Shown here: positions 35,622 to 44,577 of the stretch, one piece after another
Layout of the letters: each line of letters starts with the position of its first letter
Position numbering within the stretch: position 1 is the stretch's first letter
From: Thalassoglobus sp. JC818
GTDB lineage: Bacteria; Planctomycetota; Planctomycetia; Planctomycetales; Planctomycetaceae
Length of the DNA: 64,000 nt
Assembly: GCF_040717535.1 (NCBI RefSeq)
Contig: NZ_JBFEFI010000001.1
Coordinates: 124,001-188,000 of the forward strand
Reading direction: 5' to 3'
Notes under the pieces: generated by a model
Databases searched by the model: none
Seen by the model: only the letters and a program-made list of their open reading frames with translations
What the model was told of the DNA's origin: nothing
Position numbers and translations under genes: made by a program

Positions 35622-36071
35622 ATGACTTACCAACAGGTGAAAGACGTCTTACAGCGGATCTCGCGGTGTCAACGGAAATTACGACTGGGACTCGCTCCTC
35701 CAAGTCGGTGGATCTGCGATGAGAGAACAGAATTGATCTATCGCACTCTTGAGAAAGAAGAACACGATCTCGAATCGGCCGTGACACGCTTTCAGAAAGA
35801 AGACCAAGGTGGTGTCCTCAACGTGTGGATCCAGTTTGCAGGTGACGAAGAACTCGAATCAACTCTTGATTCAATCGCGTTCCAACCTGGAATGGATGCT
35901 GATGAAGTCGTCGCCCTGAAGCACGAATTCGACGAAGCTTTGGCTTCGTTTTTGAAGCAGATGTCGAGTGCAGCAAATGCACCGCGAGTTGAGGAACTGT
36001 TTCTCCGACTGGCTGAATACGTCGACTCGCGGTCAGCCGCTCAGGCGTGGCGAATTCGAGAGTATCAGTAA
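35622..36071 (+). CDS. Small helical protein, hypothetical
   Basis: About 149 residues from the ATG at 35622 (AAGGAA ribosome site; earlier in-frame starts exist but lack one). Cytoplasmic, acidic and helical, with no family I recognise. The segments CQRKLRLGLAPPSRWICDERTELIYRTLEKEEHDLESAVTRF and HEFDEALASFLKQMSSAANAPRVEELFLRLAEYVDSRSAAQAWRIREYQ form long amphipathic helices. A pair of cysteines (Cys17, Cys31) is the only striking detail. It is 130 bases upstream of the dodecin gene and may be part of the same stress-type group. Confidence 0.65.
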   Translation: MTYQQVKDVLQRISRCQRKLRLGLAPPSRWICDERTELIYRTLEKEEHDLESAVTRFQKEDQGGVLNVWIQFAGDEELESTLDSIAFQPGMDADEVVALKHEFDEALASFLKQMSSAANAPRVEELFLRLAEYVDSRSAAQAWRIREYQ

Positions 36072-36201
36072 AGCAAGCGTTCCCGACCGGCTGTCATTAT
36101 CCACCGAGATAGATTGCCGGCACGCGACTTGCGTCTACCCTGAAGAAGTGAACTGCTTCTTCCTCCGCGAAACGAATTCGAATTGAAAGTGACCGTGAAC
36201 C

Positions 36202-36411
36202 ATGTCTGACCACATCTACAAACGCATCGAGGTTGTTGGAACTTCCAAGACGAGCAGTGACGACGCGATTCGGAACGCCATTCGCAAAACATCCGATTCG
36301 GTGCGTGGGCTTCGATGGTTTGAAGTTGTCGAGCTCCGTGGAGACATCGATGGAAGCGATGTGGCTCACTGGCAGGCAACGGTTCGCATTGGTTTTCGAC
36401 TCGAAGAGTGA
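36202..36411 (+). CDS. Dodecin flavoprotein
   Basis: A 69-residue dodecin, matching the family from end to end: MSDHIYKRIEVVGTSKTSSDDAIRNAIRKTSDSVRGLRWFEVVELRGDIDGSDVAHWQATVRIGFRLEE. The central tryptophan (Trp39 in GLRWFEVVE) stacks against the flavin in characterised bacterial dodecins, and the terminal IGFRLE strand is typical. Dodecins are dodecameric shells that store or sequester FMN, FAD or riboflavin in the cytoplasm and are linked to oxidative or light stress. It is flanked by a helical hypothetical protein and a coiled-coil lipoprotein gene. Confidence 0.92.
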   Translation: MSDHIYKRIEVVGTSKTSSDDAIRNAIRKTSDSVRGLRWFEVVELRGDIDGSDVAHWQATVRIGFRLEE

Positions 36412-36496
36412 TCACTTTCAATGTGTTGACTCTCGGGCCACCACAAACGACTTTTCACCTCACTTAACTAAAATTACTGAACAAAGGATTGACCCC

Positions 36497-37051
36497 ATGC
36501 AACGCTTTAATCTCGTCTCAATGACTCTCGCTTCAGTTTGTCTTTTCGCTGTTGGGTGTACAGATTCGAATTCATCGAATGACATCGCACAGAATGAATC
36601 GACTTTTGAGTCGGAAGATTTCGACACCGCAAATCCAGGTATGGAACCAACAGATGAGTCTCAGACGGTCACTGCAAACAAAGTGATCGAAGAAACATCA
36701 GAGGCTGTTGAGTCGCTTCAGGATCTTGTCCAACTGAAGAAAGATGAATTCCTGGCAGCAGTGAATTCTCAGCTTGAACAGACCAACGATGAGATTGAAC
36801 AACTTCGCAATCGTGGCGACGAACTTCAGGACGAGGCTCAAGAAAACTGGAACGAGACGTTGAGCACAATCGATGAACATCGCGAACGGTTGCGTGAACA
36901 GCTTTCCGAGCTTCAAGAGTCGGGTGAAGAAGCTTCTCAAGAACTGCAGGAGCAAGCTGCTGAAACTTGGAATGAGTTAAAGGAAGCTCTCGAAGACGCT
37001 CAGGATCGCTACAACGACGTTAAAGATTCATCGTCATCTGAAGCGAGTTAA
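36497..37051 (+). CDS. Coiled-coil lipoprotein
   Basis: About 184 residues from the ATG at 36497, which has AAAGGA about 8 bases upstream; a longer upstream frame overlaps the dodecin gene and is rejected. The lipobox is LFAVGC, so it should be lipid-anchored. The mature protein has an acidic spacer, then about 110 residues of coiled coil rich in Glu, Gln, Leu and Ala with repeated Asn-Glu and Trp-Asn-Glu heptads (QENWNETLSTIDEHRERLREQLSELQESG). Such proteins may brace the envelope or act as adhesion or scaffold proteins. The function cannot be read, but it is next to the dodecin and the stress-like protein genes on the same strand. Confidence 0.75.
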   Translation: MQRFNLVSMTLASVCLFAVGCTDSNSSNDIAQNESTFESEDFDTANPGMEPTDESQTVTANKVIEETSEAVESLQDLVQLKKDEFLAAVNSQLEQTNDEIEQLRNRGDELQDEAQENWNETLSTIDEHRERLREQLSELQESGEEASQELQEQAAETWNELKEALEDAQDRYNDVKDSSSSEAS

Positions 37052-37117
37052 TTGATTCGCCAACGCCGCCTCGGAAAGTTTAACTTCAACCTCACCTCCT
37101 CTTCGAAGGATTTTGTC

Positions 37118-37645
37118 ATGCAACCCTCATCAGAATATCCAATCCGCTTGACCGTGTGCGACAATGCACAGCAGGTGCGAGAAATCATCAGTGAACTTCA
37201 GCAGGAGGGCTTCAGCAAGGAAGAAATCGGAGTCGTCTGCTCAATGGACGCCTGTGAACGAGAGTTCAAAGAGTTTATTCACGAACATCCCGGTGAAGAG
37301 AAACGTAATGAAGCTCTCAACAAATCCGGATTGGCAGCTCTGGGAATGGGTGCAGCTGCGGTCGCAGCTGGACTCTTGACGACAGCCGGAACCGCAGTGG
37401 CCGTCCTTGGAGTTTTCTTCGGAGCTGCTCTCACTGGCACATTCGCAGCACTTATGGTAACTCGCGGCGCTGAAAAGGAACTCGCCGACTATTACGATCA
37501 GGCGATCACTGCCGGAAAGATTATCGTCGCCGTGGAGACTGACGATGTCGAGCGGCAAAAAGTCGCTGATCGAGTTCTCTCAAAGTCAGGCGGCGAGCAA
37601 ACAGCTCTTCCACGAGAAACTCCGAAAGCAGAGTCGATTTCCTAA
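37118..37645 (+). CDS. Glycine-zipper protein, general-stress-17M-like
   Basis: About 175 residues from the ATG at 37118 (GAAGGA ribosome site). The N-terminus resembles the general stress protein 17M domain of Bacillus (LTVCDNAQQVREIISELQQEGFSKEEIGVVCS). The centre is a Gly/Ala-rich double hydrophobic segment (GLAALGMGAAAVAAGLLTTAGTAVAVLGVFFGAALTGTFAALMV) of glycine-zipper kind, and the C-terminus repeats the 17M-like ferredoxin-like fold (ELADYYDQAITAGKIIVAVETDDVERQKVADRVLSKSGG). This combination is seen in desiccation- or osmotic-stress proteins. It is the last gene of the stress-like group and converges with the sigma-54 activator gene. Confidence 0.75.
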   Translation: MQPSSEYPIRLTVCDNAQQVREIISELQQEGFSKEEIGVVCSMDACEREFKEFIHEHPGEEKRNEALNKSGLAALGMGAAAVAAGLLTTAGTAVAVLGVFFGAALTGTFAALMVTRGAEKELADYYDQAITAGKIIVAVETDDVERQKVADRVLSKSGGEQTALPRETPKAESIS

Positions 37646-37681
37646 AGTAAGTGGAGCTGAGGGAATCGTTTCGATTTAGTA

Positions 37682-39037
37682 TCAGTGAAGATTGTATCGA
37701 CTCATTTTATAGTGCAGCGTTCGAACACTGATTCCAAGCACTTTTGCGGTCTGTTCGCGATGACAGTTGTTCGACGTGAGAGCACTTTGAATAGCGGTTC
37801 GTTCCGCAGCTTCAGTCACCTCTGCCAGTGAGCGAGATTCTTTCTCGGCCTGGGTTGGGCTAATGGAAAATTCCGTCGGCAAATCCTGAGCCTGGATGAC
37901 ATCTCGTCCCACAGTCACCACAAGGCGTTCAATGACGTTTCTCAATTGACGAATGTTCCCCGGCCAATTGGCCTGCACCAATAGTTGGACAGCATCGCTG
38001 TCGAGAGACTTTTCCGGTCGCTGGTGTCGGAGGCAAAAGTGGTTGAGGAAGTACGCAATCAAAAGCGGAATATCTTCTCGGCGTTGCCTGAGCGGAGGAA
38101 CATCGATCGGAACGATGTTTAAGCGGTAAAAGAGATCTTCACGGAACGTTCCTTCTTCAACTAGCTGTTCGATATCCCGATTCGTCGCTGACACGATTCG
38201 TGCATCGGATGTCAGCATTTCTTCCCCACCGATTCTCGCGAATCGTCCCGTTTCGAGAACGCGAAGCAGATCGACCTGGCTTTTCGCTGGGATTTCCGTG
38301 ATTTCGTCGAGAAAAAGCGTTCCCGAAACTGCTTGCTCGAAGCATCCCGGCTTCTGACGGGACGCTCCCGTGAAAGCACCTTTCTCGTGGCCGAACAATT
38401 CACTCTCGAGCAGAGTTTCTGGAAGGGCTCCCAAATTCATTGGAATGAAAGGCCCGTTCGAGCGGTGGCTCAAATCGTGTATTGCTCGTGCGATCAATTC
38501 CTTCCCCGTCCCGCTTTCGCCTCGAACGAGAATTGTCGCATCAGTATCAGCAACTTGACGAATCTGATCGAGAACATCCTTGAGAGCGCGACAATTCCCG
38601 ACAATTCCGACGATCTCACCAGCTTCGGCGAGCTTTCCTTTCAGAACACGATTCTCCGCCTGCAACTTGTAGTGTTCGGCGGCACGGGCGACCTGCTCGC
38701 GGATGAGATTGAGATCAACAGGCTTTGTGATGAAGTCGAACGCGCCGCGTCTCATCGCTTCGACAGCAGTTTCTACAGTTCCGTGAGCAGTGATCACAAT
38801 CGTTGTGGCCGAACAGTTCCGATGGACGTATGTCACGAGATCTAGACCGTCGCGATCTCCCGGAAGTCGAACATCGGCGATGACGAGATGCACGGTTTCT
38901 CTAACGAGAATGTCAATGGCTTCATTGACCGAACCAGCAGTTGTGATCAACTCCGCATGCTTCTCGAGCCCCTTAGCAAGACCCGCTCGAATGTTCGGCT
39001 CGTCATCAACAATCAATATATGAAATGGTTCATCCAT
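37682..39037 (-). CDS. NtrC-family sigma-54-dependent response regulator
   Basis: A 451-residue NtrC-type activator, complete. The receiver domain (1-120) has acid pocket Asp11-Asp12 and phospho-acceptor Asp55. A sigma-54 AAA+ domain follows (about 145-375) with Walker A GESGTGKE, the sigma-54-contacting GAFTGA loop and the Walker B motif GTLFLDEI. A Fis-type helix-turn-helix is at the C-terminus (NNCHREQTAKVLGISVRTLHYKMSRY). Such proteins bind palindromic sites upstream of sigma-54 promoters and remodel sigma-54 holoenzyme. It lies 5 bases after the sensor kinase gene and 1.4 kb after the carbonic anhydrase gene on the same strand, so all three are probably one operon. The sigma-54-like promoter of the divergent dabA operon is its obvious target. 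Confidence 0.95.
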   Translation of the reverse strand: MDEPFHILIVDDEPNIRAGLAKGLEKHAELITTAGSVNEAIDILVRETVHLVIADVRLPGDRDGLDLVTYVHRNCSATTIVITAHGTVETAVEAMRRGAFDFITKPVDLNLIREQVARAAEHYKLQAENRVLKGKLAEAGEIVGIVGNCRALKDVLDQIRQVADTDATILVRGESGTGKELIARAIHDLSHRSNGPFIPMNLGALPETLLESELFGHEKGAFTGASRQKPGCFEQAVSGTLFLDEITEIPAKSQVDLLRVLETGRFARIGGEEMLTSDARIVSATNRDIEQLVEEGTFREDLFYRLNIVPIDVPPLRQRREDIPLLIAYFLNHFCLRHQRPEKSLDSDAVQLLVQANWPGNIRQLRNVIERLVVTVGRDVIQAQDLPTEFSISPTQAEKESRSLAEVTEAAERTAIQSALTSNNCHREQTAKVLGISVRTLHYKMSRYNLH

Positions 39038-39042
39038 ACTTC

Positions 39043-40410
39043 TTAAGCCATAACTTCTTCAATCTTGATGGCGGGCCATGAAAGCTGAAAGGTTGTTCCT
39101 CGGTTTGAAGTTTGGAACTCAAGCTTTCCTTGATGTTGCCTCATGATTTTATCGCAAAGAGCTAACCCCAAGCCTGTGCCTTCACTCTTCGTGCTGAAAT
39201 ACGGATCGAAAATACGATCATGGAGATCTTTCGGAATACCGCGACCGGTATCTGAGACACGGATCAGAGCAAGGTTATTCTCGACTTCAGCGACGACCGA
39301 GAGTTCACCTCCATCAGGCATGGACTCCATCCCGTTGATCAGAAGATTCAGCAAGACTTGTTCCAATCTCATCCGGTCAGCAGCCACTTCAGCAGGTTGC
39401 GTCCCTGACGAGAGAAAATTAATCGCCACTTTTTGCTGTGCTGCGCGCGGTGCTAATAGCTTCACGATCCTCTCAATGAGTTCCTGAAGGTCGACCATTT
39501 CTAACTCAAGACGACCGATCGAGGCGAAGTCTCGAAACCCTTCCAGCACACCACTCACGCGGTTGATCTCGGTCTGTATCACCTCCAGCATGCGTTCTAC
39601 TTCGATACCTGAACCGACCTGTTCAAGTTCCTCTTCGAGCAGTTGCACATGCAATGACAAAGCTGCGAGTGGATTGCGAATTTCGTGGTGCAATCCGACC
39701 GCGACGGCACCGAGCCCCATGTACCGTTCCATTCTCAGCATCTTTTCTTCGATGAGAATTTGTTCGGTAACATCGTGTACCTGCAGAACATTTCCGATTT
39801 CATTGTTCTCGATGTCACACAATGTGAGGCATGAAGCACGAAGCGTTCGATCGTCGCCCTGAACTTGAACGGTCAGATCTCGCGTCTCGCCGGGCGACTT
39901 TGATTGCATCCACTCCTTCCGGAAAAGCTCCAAAGGAACATTCGTAGAGAGATCCTCGAGCGAGCGCCCGATGCAGTCGGTTCCCGACGACAAGAGGTCG
40001 TTTCCCCTCCGATTGATTCTTGTCACACGTCCAGCGAGATCAGTTGTGATGACGGCTTGATCCATGCTGTTGAGAATATCGCCGGCAAGGGCTTTGAAAT
40101 CTCTCAATGAGTCAAGCGAAGATCGGTAAGCACGCCACAGCAGAACCACCGCAATTCCAGTAACAATCAGATTCAACAGCACCAGAATCGCCAACCGAAA
40201 CTGCCATTTCAACTCGCCAGCCAGTTCCACAGCAGACGCTGTTGCGTCACTTGGAAGTCGGCGAATTAATTCGTCGACAATCTTCTGTTCGCGAAGAAAG
40301 TCGACCATGATCCAGATCGTTACAGCGAGTGACGCCGCGCTCAAAACCATGAGTCCGATGATGACCAGACGATAATTGTTTCGTGCGGGATCTAGGTTTT
40401 TCTCGGTCAT
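39043..40410 (-). CDS. Membrane sensor histidine kinase
   Basis: About 455 residues from the ATG at 40410 (AAGAG ribosome site; the frame also offers a TTG 12 bases earlier). Two transmembrane spans (about 14-36 and 72-95) enclose a short extracytoplasmic loop of about 35-40 residues. A PAS domain follows (about 110-220; ILNSMDQAVITTDLAGRVTRINRRG), then the phospho-acceptor H-box GLHHEIRNPLAAL (His242) and an HATPase domain with N-box LLNLLINGMESMPD, G1 DTGRGIP and G2 GTGLGLAL. The loop is too small for a conventional ligand-binding domain, so sensing is likely by the membrane segment or the PAS domain. It is encoded between the carbonic anhydrase gene and its NtrC-type partner. Confidence 0.93.
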   Translation of the reverse strand: MTEKNLDPARNNYRLVIIGLMVLSAASLAVTIWIMVDFLREQKIVDELIRRLPSDATASAVELAGELKWQFRLAILVLLNLIVTGIAVVLLWRAYRSSLDSLRDFKALAGDILNSMDQAVITTDLAGRVTRINRRGNDLLSSGTDCIGRSLEDLSTNVPLELFRKEWMQSKSPGETRDLTVQVQGDDRTLRASCLTLCDIENNEIGNVLQVHDVTEQILIEEKMLRMERYMGLGAVAVGLHHEIRNPLAALSLHVQLLEEELEQVGSGIEVERMLEVIQTEINRVSGVLEGFRDFASIGRLELEMVDLQELIERIVKLLAPRAAQQKVAINFLSSGTQPAEVAADRMRLEQVLLNLLINGMESMPDGGELSVVAEVENNLALIRVSDTGRGIPKDLHDRIFDPYFSTKSEGTGLGLALCDKIMRQHQGKLEFQTSNRGTTFQLSWPAIKIEEVMA

Positions 40411-40441
40411 CAGCTCTTGCAATAGGGATGAATATCAAGCT

Positions 40442-41107
40442 TTAGATGGGCGGCAGCGATCGACTCTCTTCTGCGAGCAGATTGGTCGCTTCGCCGAGCC
40501 CGACAAATTCGTTCTTCGAAGGATCATACGTAAAGACTTCACCTGTCTCGAACTTGTAAACCCAACCGTGGAGCTTCAAATCTCCCCGGCTGAGTGCTGC
40601 AGCGACTGAAGGATGTGTGCGGAGACTCTCCAGTTGAACGAGGACGTTTTCTTCAACAGTCAATGTGAGACGCTTTGCGGGATCGGTTAGATGCTTGTAG
40701 TTCTCTTCCACAATCCGGCGGGTCGACTCTGCGAATTTCAAGTAGGACTTGACCGCAGGCATGCTTTCGACAGCTTCCGGCTTGAGAAGCCCCCCCATCG
40801 CACCACAATGGGAATGTCCGCAAACAATGATGTCACGGATATTCAGGGCGGTGACGGCATACTCAATCGTTGCAGCTTCCCCTGCAAAGACAGAGCCATA
40901 CGGGGGAACAATGTTGCCAGCTGTCCGCAGAATGAAGAGTTCTCCGGGTTTGGTCTGCGTGAGCTGATTCGGATCGATTCGAGAATCTGAGCAAGTGATG
41001 AACAGAGCGAGTGGATGCTGCCCCTCTGCGAGTGTTTCGAACAACTTTTGTTGTTGGCTGAATGAAGTCGCCTGAAACTGATGGATTCCCTCGACGAGCT
41101 TCTGCAT
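40442..41107 (-). CDS. Beta-class carbonic anhydrase
   Basis: About 221 residues from the ATG at 41107 ([11 protein letters not shown]); the longer frame to 41233 runs into the control region and is rejected. The zinc-binding set of the beta class is complete: Cys39 and Asp41 in FITCSDSR, His98 and Cys101 in [10 protein letters not shown]. It interconverts CO2 and bicarbonate in the cytoplasm. It heads the minus-strand operon with the sensor kinase (31 bases) and the NtrC-type regulator, and is divergent from the dabA-sulP operon. Together they form a complete inorganic-carbon cluster: the anhydrase can use bicarbonate delivered by DAB and SulP. Enzyme class is secure. Confidence 0.95.
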   Translation of the reverse strand: MQKLVEGIHQFQATSFSQQQKLFETLAEGQHPLALFITCSDSRIDPNQLTQTKPGELFILRTAGNIVPPYGSVFAGEAATIEYAVTALNIRDIIVCGHSHCGAMGGLLKPEAVESMPAVKSYLKFAESTRRIVEENYKHLTDPAKRLTLTVEENVLVQLESLRTHPSVAAALSRGDLKLHGWVYKFETGEVFTYDPSKNEFVGLGEATNLLAEESRSLPPI

Positions 41108-41151
41108 GTCGGCACTCCTGTAGTCTGATTGGTATTCCTGCCTGCAGTATA

Positions 41152-41168
41152 TTGCACACTCTCTGCAA
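41152..41168. promoter_or_regulatory. Inverted repeat TTGCA-N7-TGCAA
   Basis: A 17-base inverted repeat in the divergent control region, 45 bases before the carbonic anhydrase start. Its half-site TTGC is shared with the larger palindrome 24 bases away, which might mean a weaker copy of the same site, although the spacing between halves differs (N9 against N12). Confidence 0.3.
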
Positions 41169-41191
41169 AGTCTTGCACGTTCGCCGCTCTT

Positions 41192-41213
41192 CTTGCAGAT
41201 ACGTATCCGCAAG
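41192..41213. promoter_or_regulatory. 22-bp near-palindrome, candidate activator site
   Basis: CTTGC and GCAAG flank a GATACGTATC core, with one mismatched pair in the 11-base half-sites. It lies about 117 bases upstream of the sigma-54-like promoter at 41329, the usual distance for an NtrC-type enhancer. It also gives GG-N10-GC on the minus strand, so it could contribute to transcription of the anhydrase operon. Binding by the encoded regulator is inferred. Confidence 0.5.
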
Positions 41214-41328
41214 ATGATCAGTTCTCCGGGCACTCGTGAGTAAATCTCTGACTGCGAATCGATCTCAGGATTGGGAAAAGTGTCGCCATTCCTTCAAAGT
41301 AATGGTGAGCACGTTTTTTCCTACGATT

Positions 41329-41343
41329 TGGCACTGCTCTTGC
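41329..41343 (+). promoter_or_regulatory. Sigma-54 promoter-like sequence upstream of dabA
   Basis: TGGCAC (41329-41334), five bases, then TTGC (41340-41343): the -24 GG (41330-41331) and -12 GC (41342-41343) are exactly ten bases apart, as sigma-54 requires. The predicted transcription start near 41355 is just upstream of the in-frame ATG codons of dabA (41383, 41407). This also argues against starting dabA at the far-upstream GTG (41236). An NtrC-type sigma-54 activator is encoded next door. Confidence 0.7.
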
Positions 41344-41382
41344 CGTTGGTGCGGGCTTGTTCTTTTTGCCTCGCGACTCACC

Positions 41383-44300
41383 ATGCCTCCCGATCGACTG
41401 GGCCATATGGACGTCGATCCTTCGAAGCTTATTCCGAACGTGCTCCAAGACTCTTCGACTCCCAATTCGGTCCCACTCACTTCGATCAATCGCGAGAAGC
41501 GAATTGAGTTGATTCGAAACCTCATCGAGCGCGCATCGCGGGTCCTACCTTCCCAGGGCCCCATTGAAGAATTCGTTCATCACAACACTCTCCATGCTTA
41601 TGAAAAGAAGTCATTTCATGACGCAGTCGTTGAGGGACAGAAGCAGTACCACGCGGAACCCTATTTGTCAGAAGTGAAATATCAAGAGCTGTGCGCTGAG
41701 GAACGAATCTCCATCGACGATCTGAAAGCAGTCGTCGAACACGATCTCAGCGACGCTTCCGATCAAATGGTCGCAGGCCTCTCGACACGGGCTCAAATAC
41801 GGATGGCGATGCTACGTCATCCGATCTTTGAGGGGACAGATGCAGAGTTCGAGTGGCTCATCCACGAAGGCCACGCCCTCAACCGAATTTGCTCTACCGT
41901 GAATGAAGAGGTGCGAGAGGGCGTCATCGAATCCGCTCGCTCTTGGGTCGAGACGCTCGAGCAAGAGAATCAAAAAGAGCTTCGAGACAGAGTTGGTCGA
42001 AACCACTCGAAATGGAGTGAGGCGCAATGGGAGACTATCGCACTGCAATCACTTTGGCACCTGTGCATTGATGGAGTAGCAAGTTCGAATAAGAGCGAAA
42101 AAGAAGTCGCCAAGTTCGTCCGCCCGCGTGACGTCTATCTTCAAGCGACCGGCGAGGATATCGACAGAACTGTCAACGATGTCCTGATTCGTTTTTGTGC
42201 TGCCTTCCTCGATCAAGGCTTTTCGGACTGGCACCTCCCGAACCGGGAACTTGGATTCCTCGCATCCTTCATCAGTCTGCACTCTCATCCTTCCAAAGGA
42301 ATGCCACAGTGGTTTCATGACGTTGCGCACACGCTCTCTGAATTGTCCTCCTCTGGAATCTCTCCCGAAGAGTCAATTGACCTGTCGCTGTCACAATTTG
42401 AGATCAGCGAAGCAGAGCGAGAGGAGTTTATCACTCAGACACTCCTCGCTCTCGGGGGGTGGGCTGGGATGATTCACTTTCTCGAATCGCATCGCAACAA
42501 AGTTTCGCGACCAGTCCCGCACGGAACTCTGATCGAGTTCCTAACCGTTCGACTGATCCTGGAAGAACATGCTCTGCATCATCTTGCAGGAGAGACAAAT
42601 TCTCATACTGAAGCCGTCAATTCCAAGATAGATTGGGCTCAAGAAAACGTTGCGCATCAGAATGAAGCTTCGATCGAGCGACGAGCTTTTCCTCTGTTCC
42701 AATTGGCTCAAATTCTCGGTTGGACGCCCGCGCAGCTGAATGAGCTTTCTTCGGATCAATGGCAGGAAGTCGCAGACGAAATCGACAACTTTCCGTCGAT
42801 TGAACGTCGGCGAACGTTTCACGAAGCGTACGAGCGAAAGTATCACAACGCAGCCTTATCCGCGGTCCTGGCCCATTCACGTCGCGTCAGCGAGAACTCT
42901 GCAAAATCTCACCAGAGGCCATTATTCCAACTCGTCACATGTATCGATGACCGAGAAGAGTCTCTCCGAAGACACCTCGAAGAGATCGAACCGAGTTGCG
43001 AAACATTGAGTGCGGCCGGTTTCTTTGGTGTCGCGATGTACTACCGAGGGGCAGCCGACAGCTTCTTTCAAGCACTCTGCCCAGGAGTCATGACGCCGAG
43101 TCATTACGTTGTCGAAGACGTGGGATACACATTCGAAGGAGTTCACCGCGATCGAACCCGAATGCGGCGACGACTCGAACGGGCGAATCATGCGTTTCAC
43201 ACTCAAAGCCGCACCTTCTTCGGCGGAATCGTCGCAGGGATCAGCGGATCTTTGGCGACAGCCCCGCTCGTCGCACGAGTCCTCTTTCCTCGCTTGACTG
43301 CCAAGATTCGTCAAGCTGTTGGAGCATTCCTGCAATTGCCGCCAGTCACGAAGTTGCAACTCGAACGCTACCAAGACGATCCCGGTCCAACGAACGGGCA
43401 TATTGGTTTCTCAGTCGATGAAATGGCTGCAAATGTAGGTCGACTGCTTCACGAGTTGGGACTTCTGAAACCGGAAGACTTTTCACGACTCGTCATCATC
43501 TCAGGTCATGGTTCGTCAAGTTTAAATAACCCACACGAGTCCGCATATTGCTGTGGAGCCTGTGCCGGAAAACGTGGCGGCCCAAATGCCCGAGCCTTCG
43601 CTGCCATGGCCAACGATTGGCGTGTGCGATTAAAAGTGGCTGAAGCTGGAATCCAAATTCCTGAGGACACGAAGTTTGTCGGAGCCTATCACAACACGTG
43701 CGACGACTCGTTCGTTTTCTTTGACCTCGATCAACTTCCCGCATCTCATCGAAGCACGATTGAGTCAGCTCGCGTAACGATTGAAGAAGCACGCCGTCGA
43801 AACGCTCACGAACGCTGCCGCAGGTTCACGGCAGTTCCTTTGACAGTCACTCCACAAGAAGCTTTGTGTCACGTCGAAGCCCGTGCGCAGGACATTTCGC
43901 AGGCGAGACCTGAGTACAACCATGCGACTAACGCCCTCTGTGTCGTTGGTCAACGCAAATGGACTCGCGGGTTGTTCCTCGACCGTCGAGCGTTTCTGAA
44001 TTCGTACGATCCATCATCCGACGATGAAGACTACTCGGTTCTGCTGCGGATTCTTTCGGCAGCAATCCCGGTCTGTGCAGGAATCAACCTCGAATACTAC
44101 TTCTCGACCGTTGATTCAAAGAAGTATGGATCCGGGTCCAAACTGCCGCACAACATCGTCTCGATGCTTGGAGTGATGGAAGGCACTGCAAGCGACCTCC
44201 GGACAGGACTCTACCAGCAGATGACCGAAATTCATGAACCGATCCGAATTCAGTTCATCATCGAATCAACACCTGAAGCACTCCTATCAATCATGGATCG

Positions 44301-44577
44301 AAACGAAACGATTCGGAGGCTTTGCCGGGGACGTTGGGTGAGGCTATCGGTCTTCGATCCACAAACTGCCGAAGCCTTCATTTTCGATGGAGAAGAGTTT
44401 CAGCCGTTTCATTCATCGCTCAACGAACTTCCGGAAATGAATTCATCACTTGAGTGCTATCAAGGCTCCCGGTCCAACACTCCGTTTTACTCAATTGCTG
44501 AGCAATCGACCGTCTCCTCTGAGACAACTGAAGAACACATCTCGGACCAGCAACTTCGCACAACGGGGGCAAGATGA
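41383..44577 (+). CDS. dabA: DabA (DUF2309) inorganic-carbon transporter subunit
   Basis: About 1065 residues from the ATG at 41383 (an ATG at 41407 is also possible; the frame extends to a GTG at 41236 that precedes the proposed promoter). A DUF2309/DabA protein, with an N-terminal region opening in [20 protein letters not shown]. The zinc-site residues of the beta-carbonic-anhydrase-like centre can be placed as Cys520 and Asp522 (CIDDRE) and His709 and Cys724 ([22 protein letters not shown]); the 15-residue His-Cys gap equals that of characterised DabA. DabA binds CO2/bicarbonate and works with a NuoL-like proton-conducting partner to accumulate dissolved inorganic carbon. Its stop overlaps the next start by four bases (ATGA). 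Confidence 0.93.
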   Translation: MPPDRLGHMDVDPSKLIPNVLQDSSTPNSVPLTSINREKRIELIRNLIERASRVLPSQGPIEEFVHHNTLHAYEKKSFHDAVVEGQKQYHAEPYLSEVKYQELCAEERISIDDLKAVVEHDLSDASDQMVAGLSTRAQIRMAMLRHPIFEGTDAEFEWLIHEGHALNRICSTVNEEVREGVIESARSWVETLEQENQKELRDRVGRNHSKWSEAQWETIALQSLWHLCIDGVASSNKSEKEVAKFVRPRDVYLQATGEDIDRTVNDVLIRFCAAFLDQGFSDWHLPNRELGFLASFISLHSHPSKGMPQWFHDVAHTLSELSSSGISPEESIDLSLSQFEISEAEREEFITQTLLALGGWAGMIHFLESHRNKVSRPVPHGTLIEFLTVRLILEEHALHHLAGETNSHTEAVNSKIDWAQENVAHQNEASIERRAFPLFQLAQILGWTPAQLNELSSDQWQEVADEIDNFPSIERRRTFHEAYERKYHNAALSAVLAHSRRVSENSAKSHQRPLFQLVTCIDDREESLRRHLEEIEPSCETLSAAGFFGVAMYYRGAADSFFQALCPGVMTPSHYVVEDVGYTFEGVHRDRTRMRRRLERANHAFHTQSRTFFGGIVAGISGSLATAPLVARVLFPRLTAKIRQAVGAFLQLPPVTKLQLERYQDDPGPTNGHIGFSVDEMAANVGRLLHELGLLKPEDFSRLVIISGHGSSSLNNPHESAYCCGACAGKRGGPNARAFAAMANDWRVRLKVAEAGIQIPEDTKFVGAYHNTCDDSFVFFDLDQLPASHRSTIESARVTIEEARRRNAHERCRRFTAVPLTVTPQEALCHVEARAQDISQARPEYNHATNALCVVGQRKWTRGLFLDRRAFLNSYDPSSDDEDYSVLLRILSAAIPVCAGINLEYYFSTVDSKKYGSGSKLPHNIVSMLGVMEGTASDLRTGLYQQMTEIHEPIRIQFIIESTPEALLSIMDRNETIRRLCRGRWVRLSVFDPQTAEAFIFDGEEFQPFHSSLNELPEMNSSLECYQGSRSNTPFYSIAEQSTVSSETTEEHISDQQLRTTGAR

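Noticed and set aside
36233-36496. Upstream extension of the coiled-coil lipoprotein frame
   Set aside because: It overlaps the dodecin gene in another frame; the ATG at 36497 has a ribosome site and a lipobox in the right place.
41108-41233. N-terminal extension of the carbonic anhydrase
   Set aside because: It covers the control region with both inverted repeats and has Cys/Arg-rich sequence unlike the enzyme family.
41236-41382. N-terminal extension of DabA to a GTG
   Set aside because: The extension is not protein-like and would begin upstream of the predicted sigma-54 transcription start.
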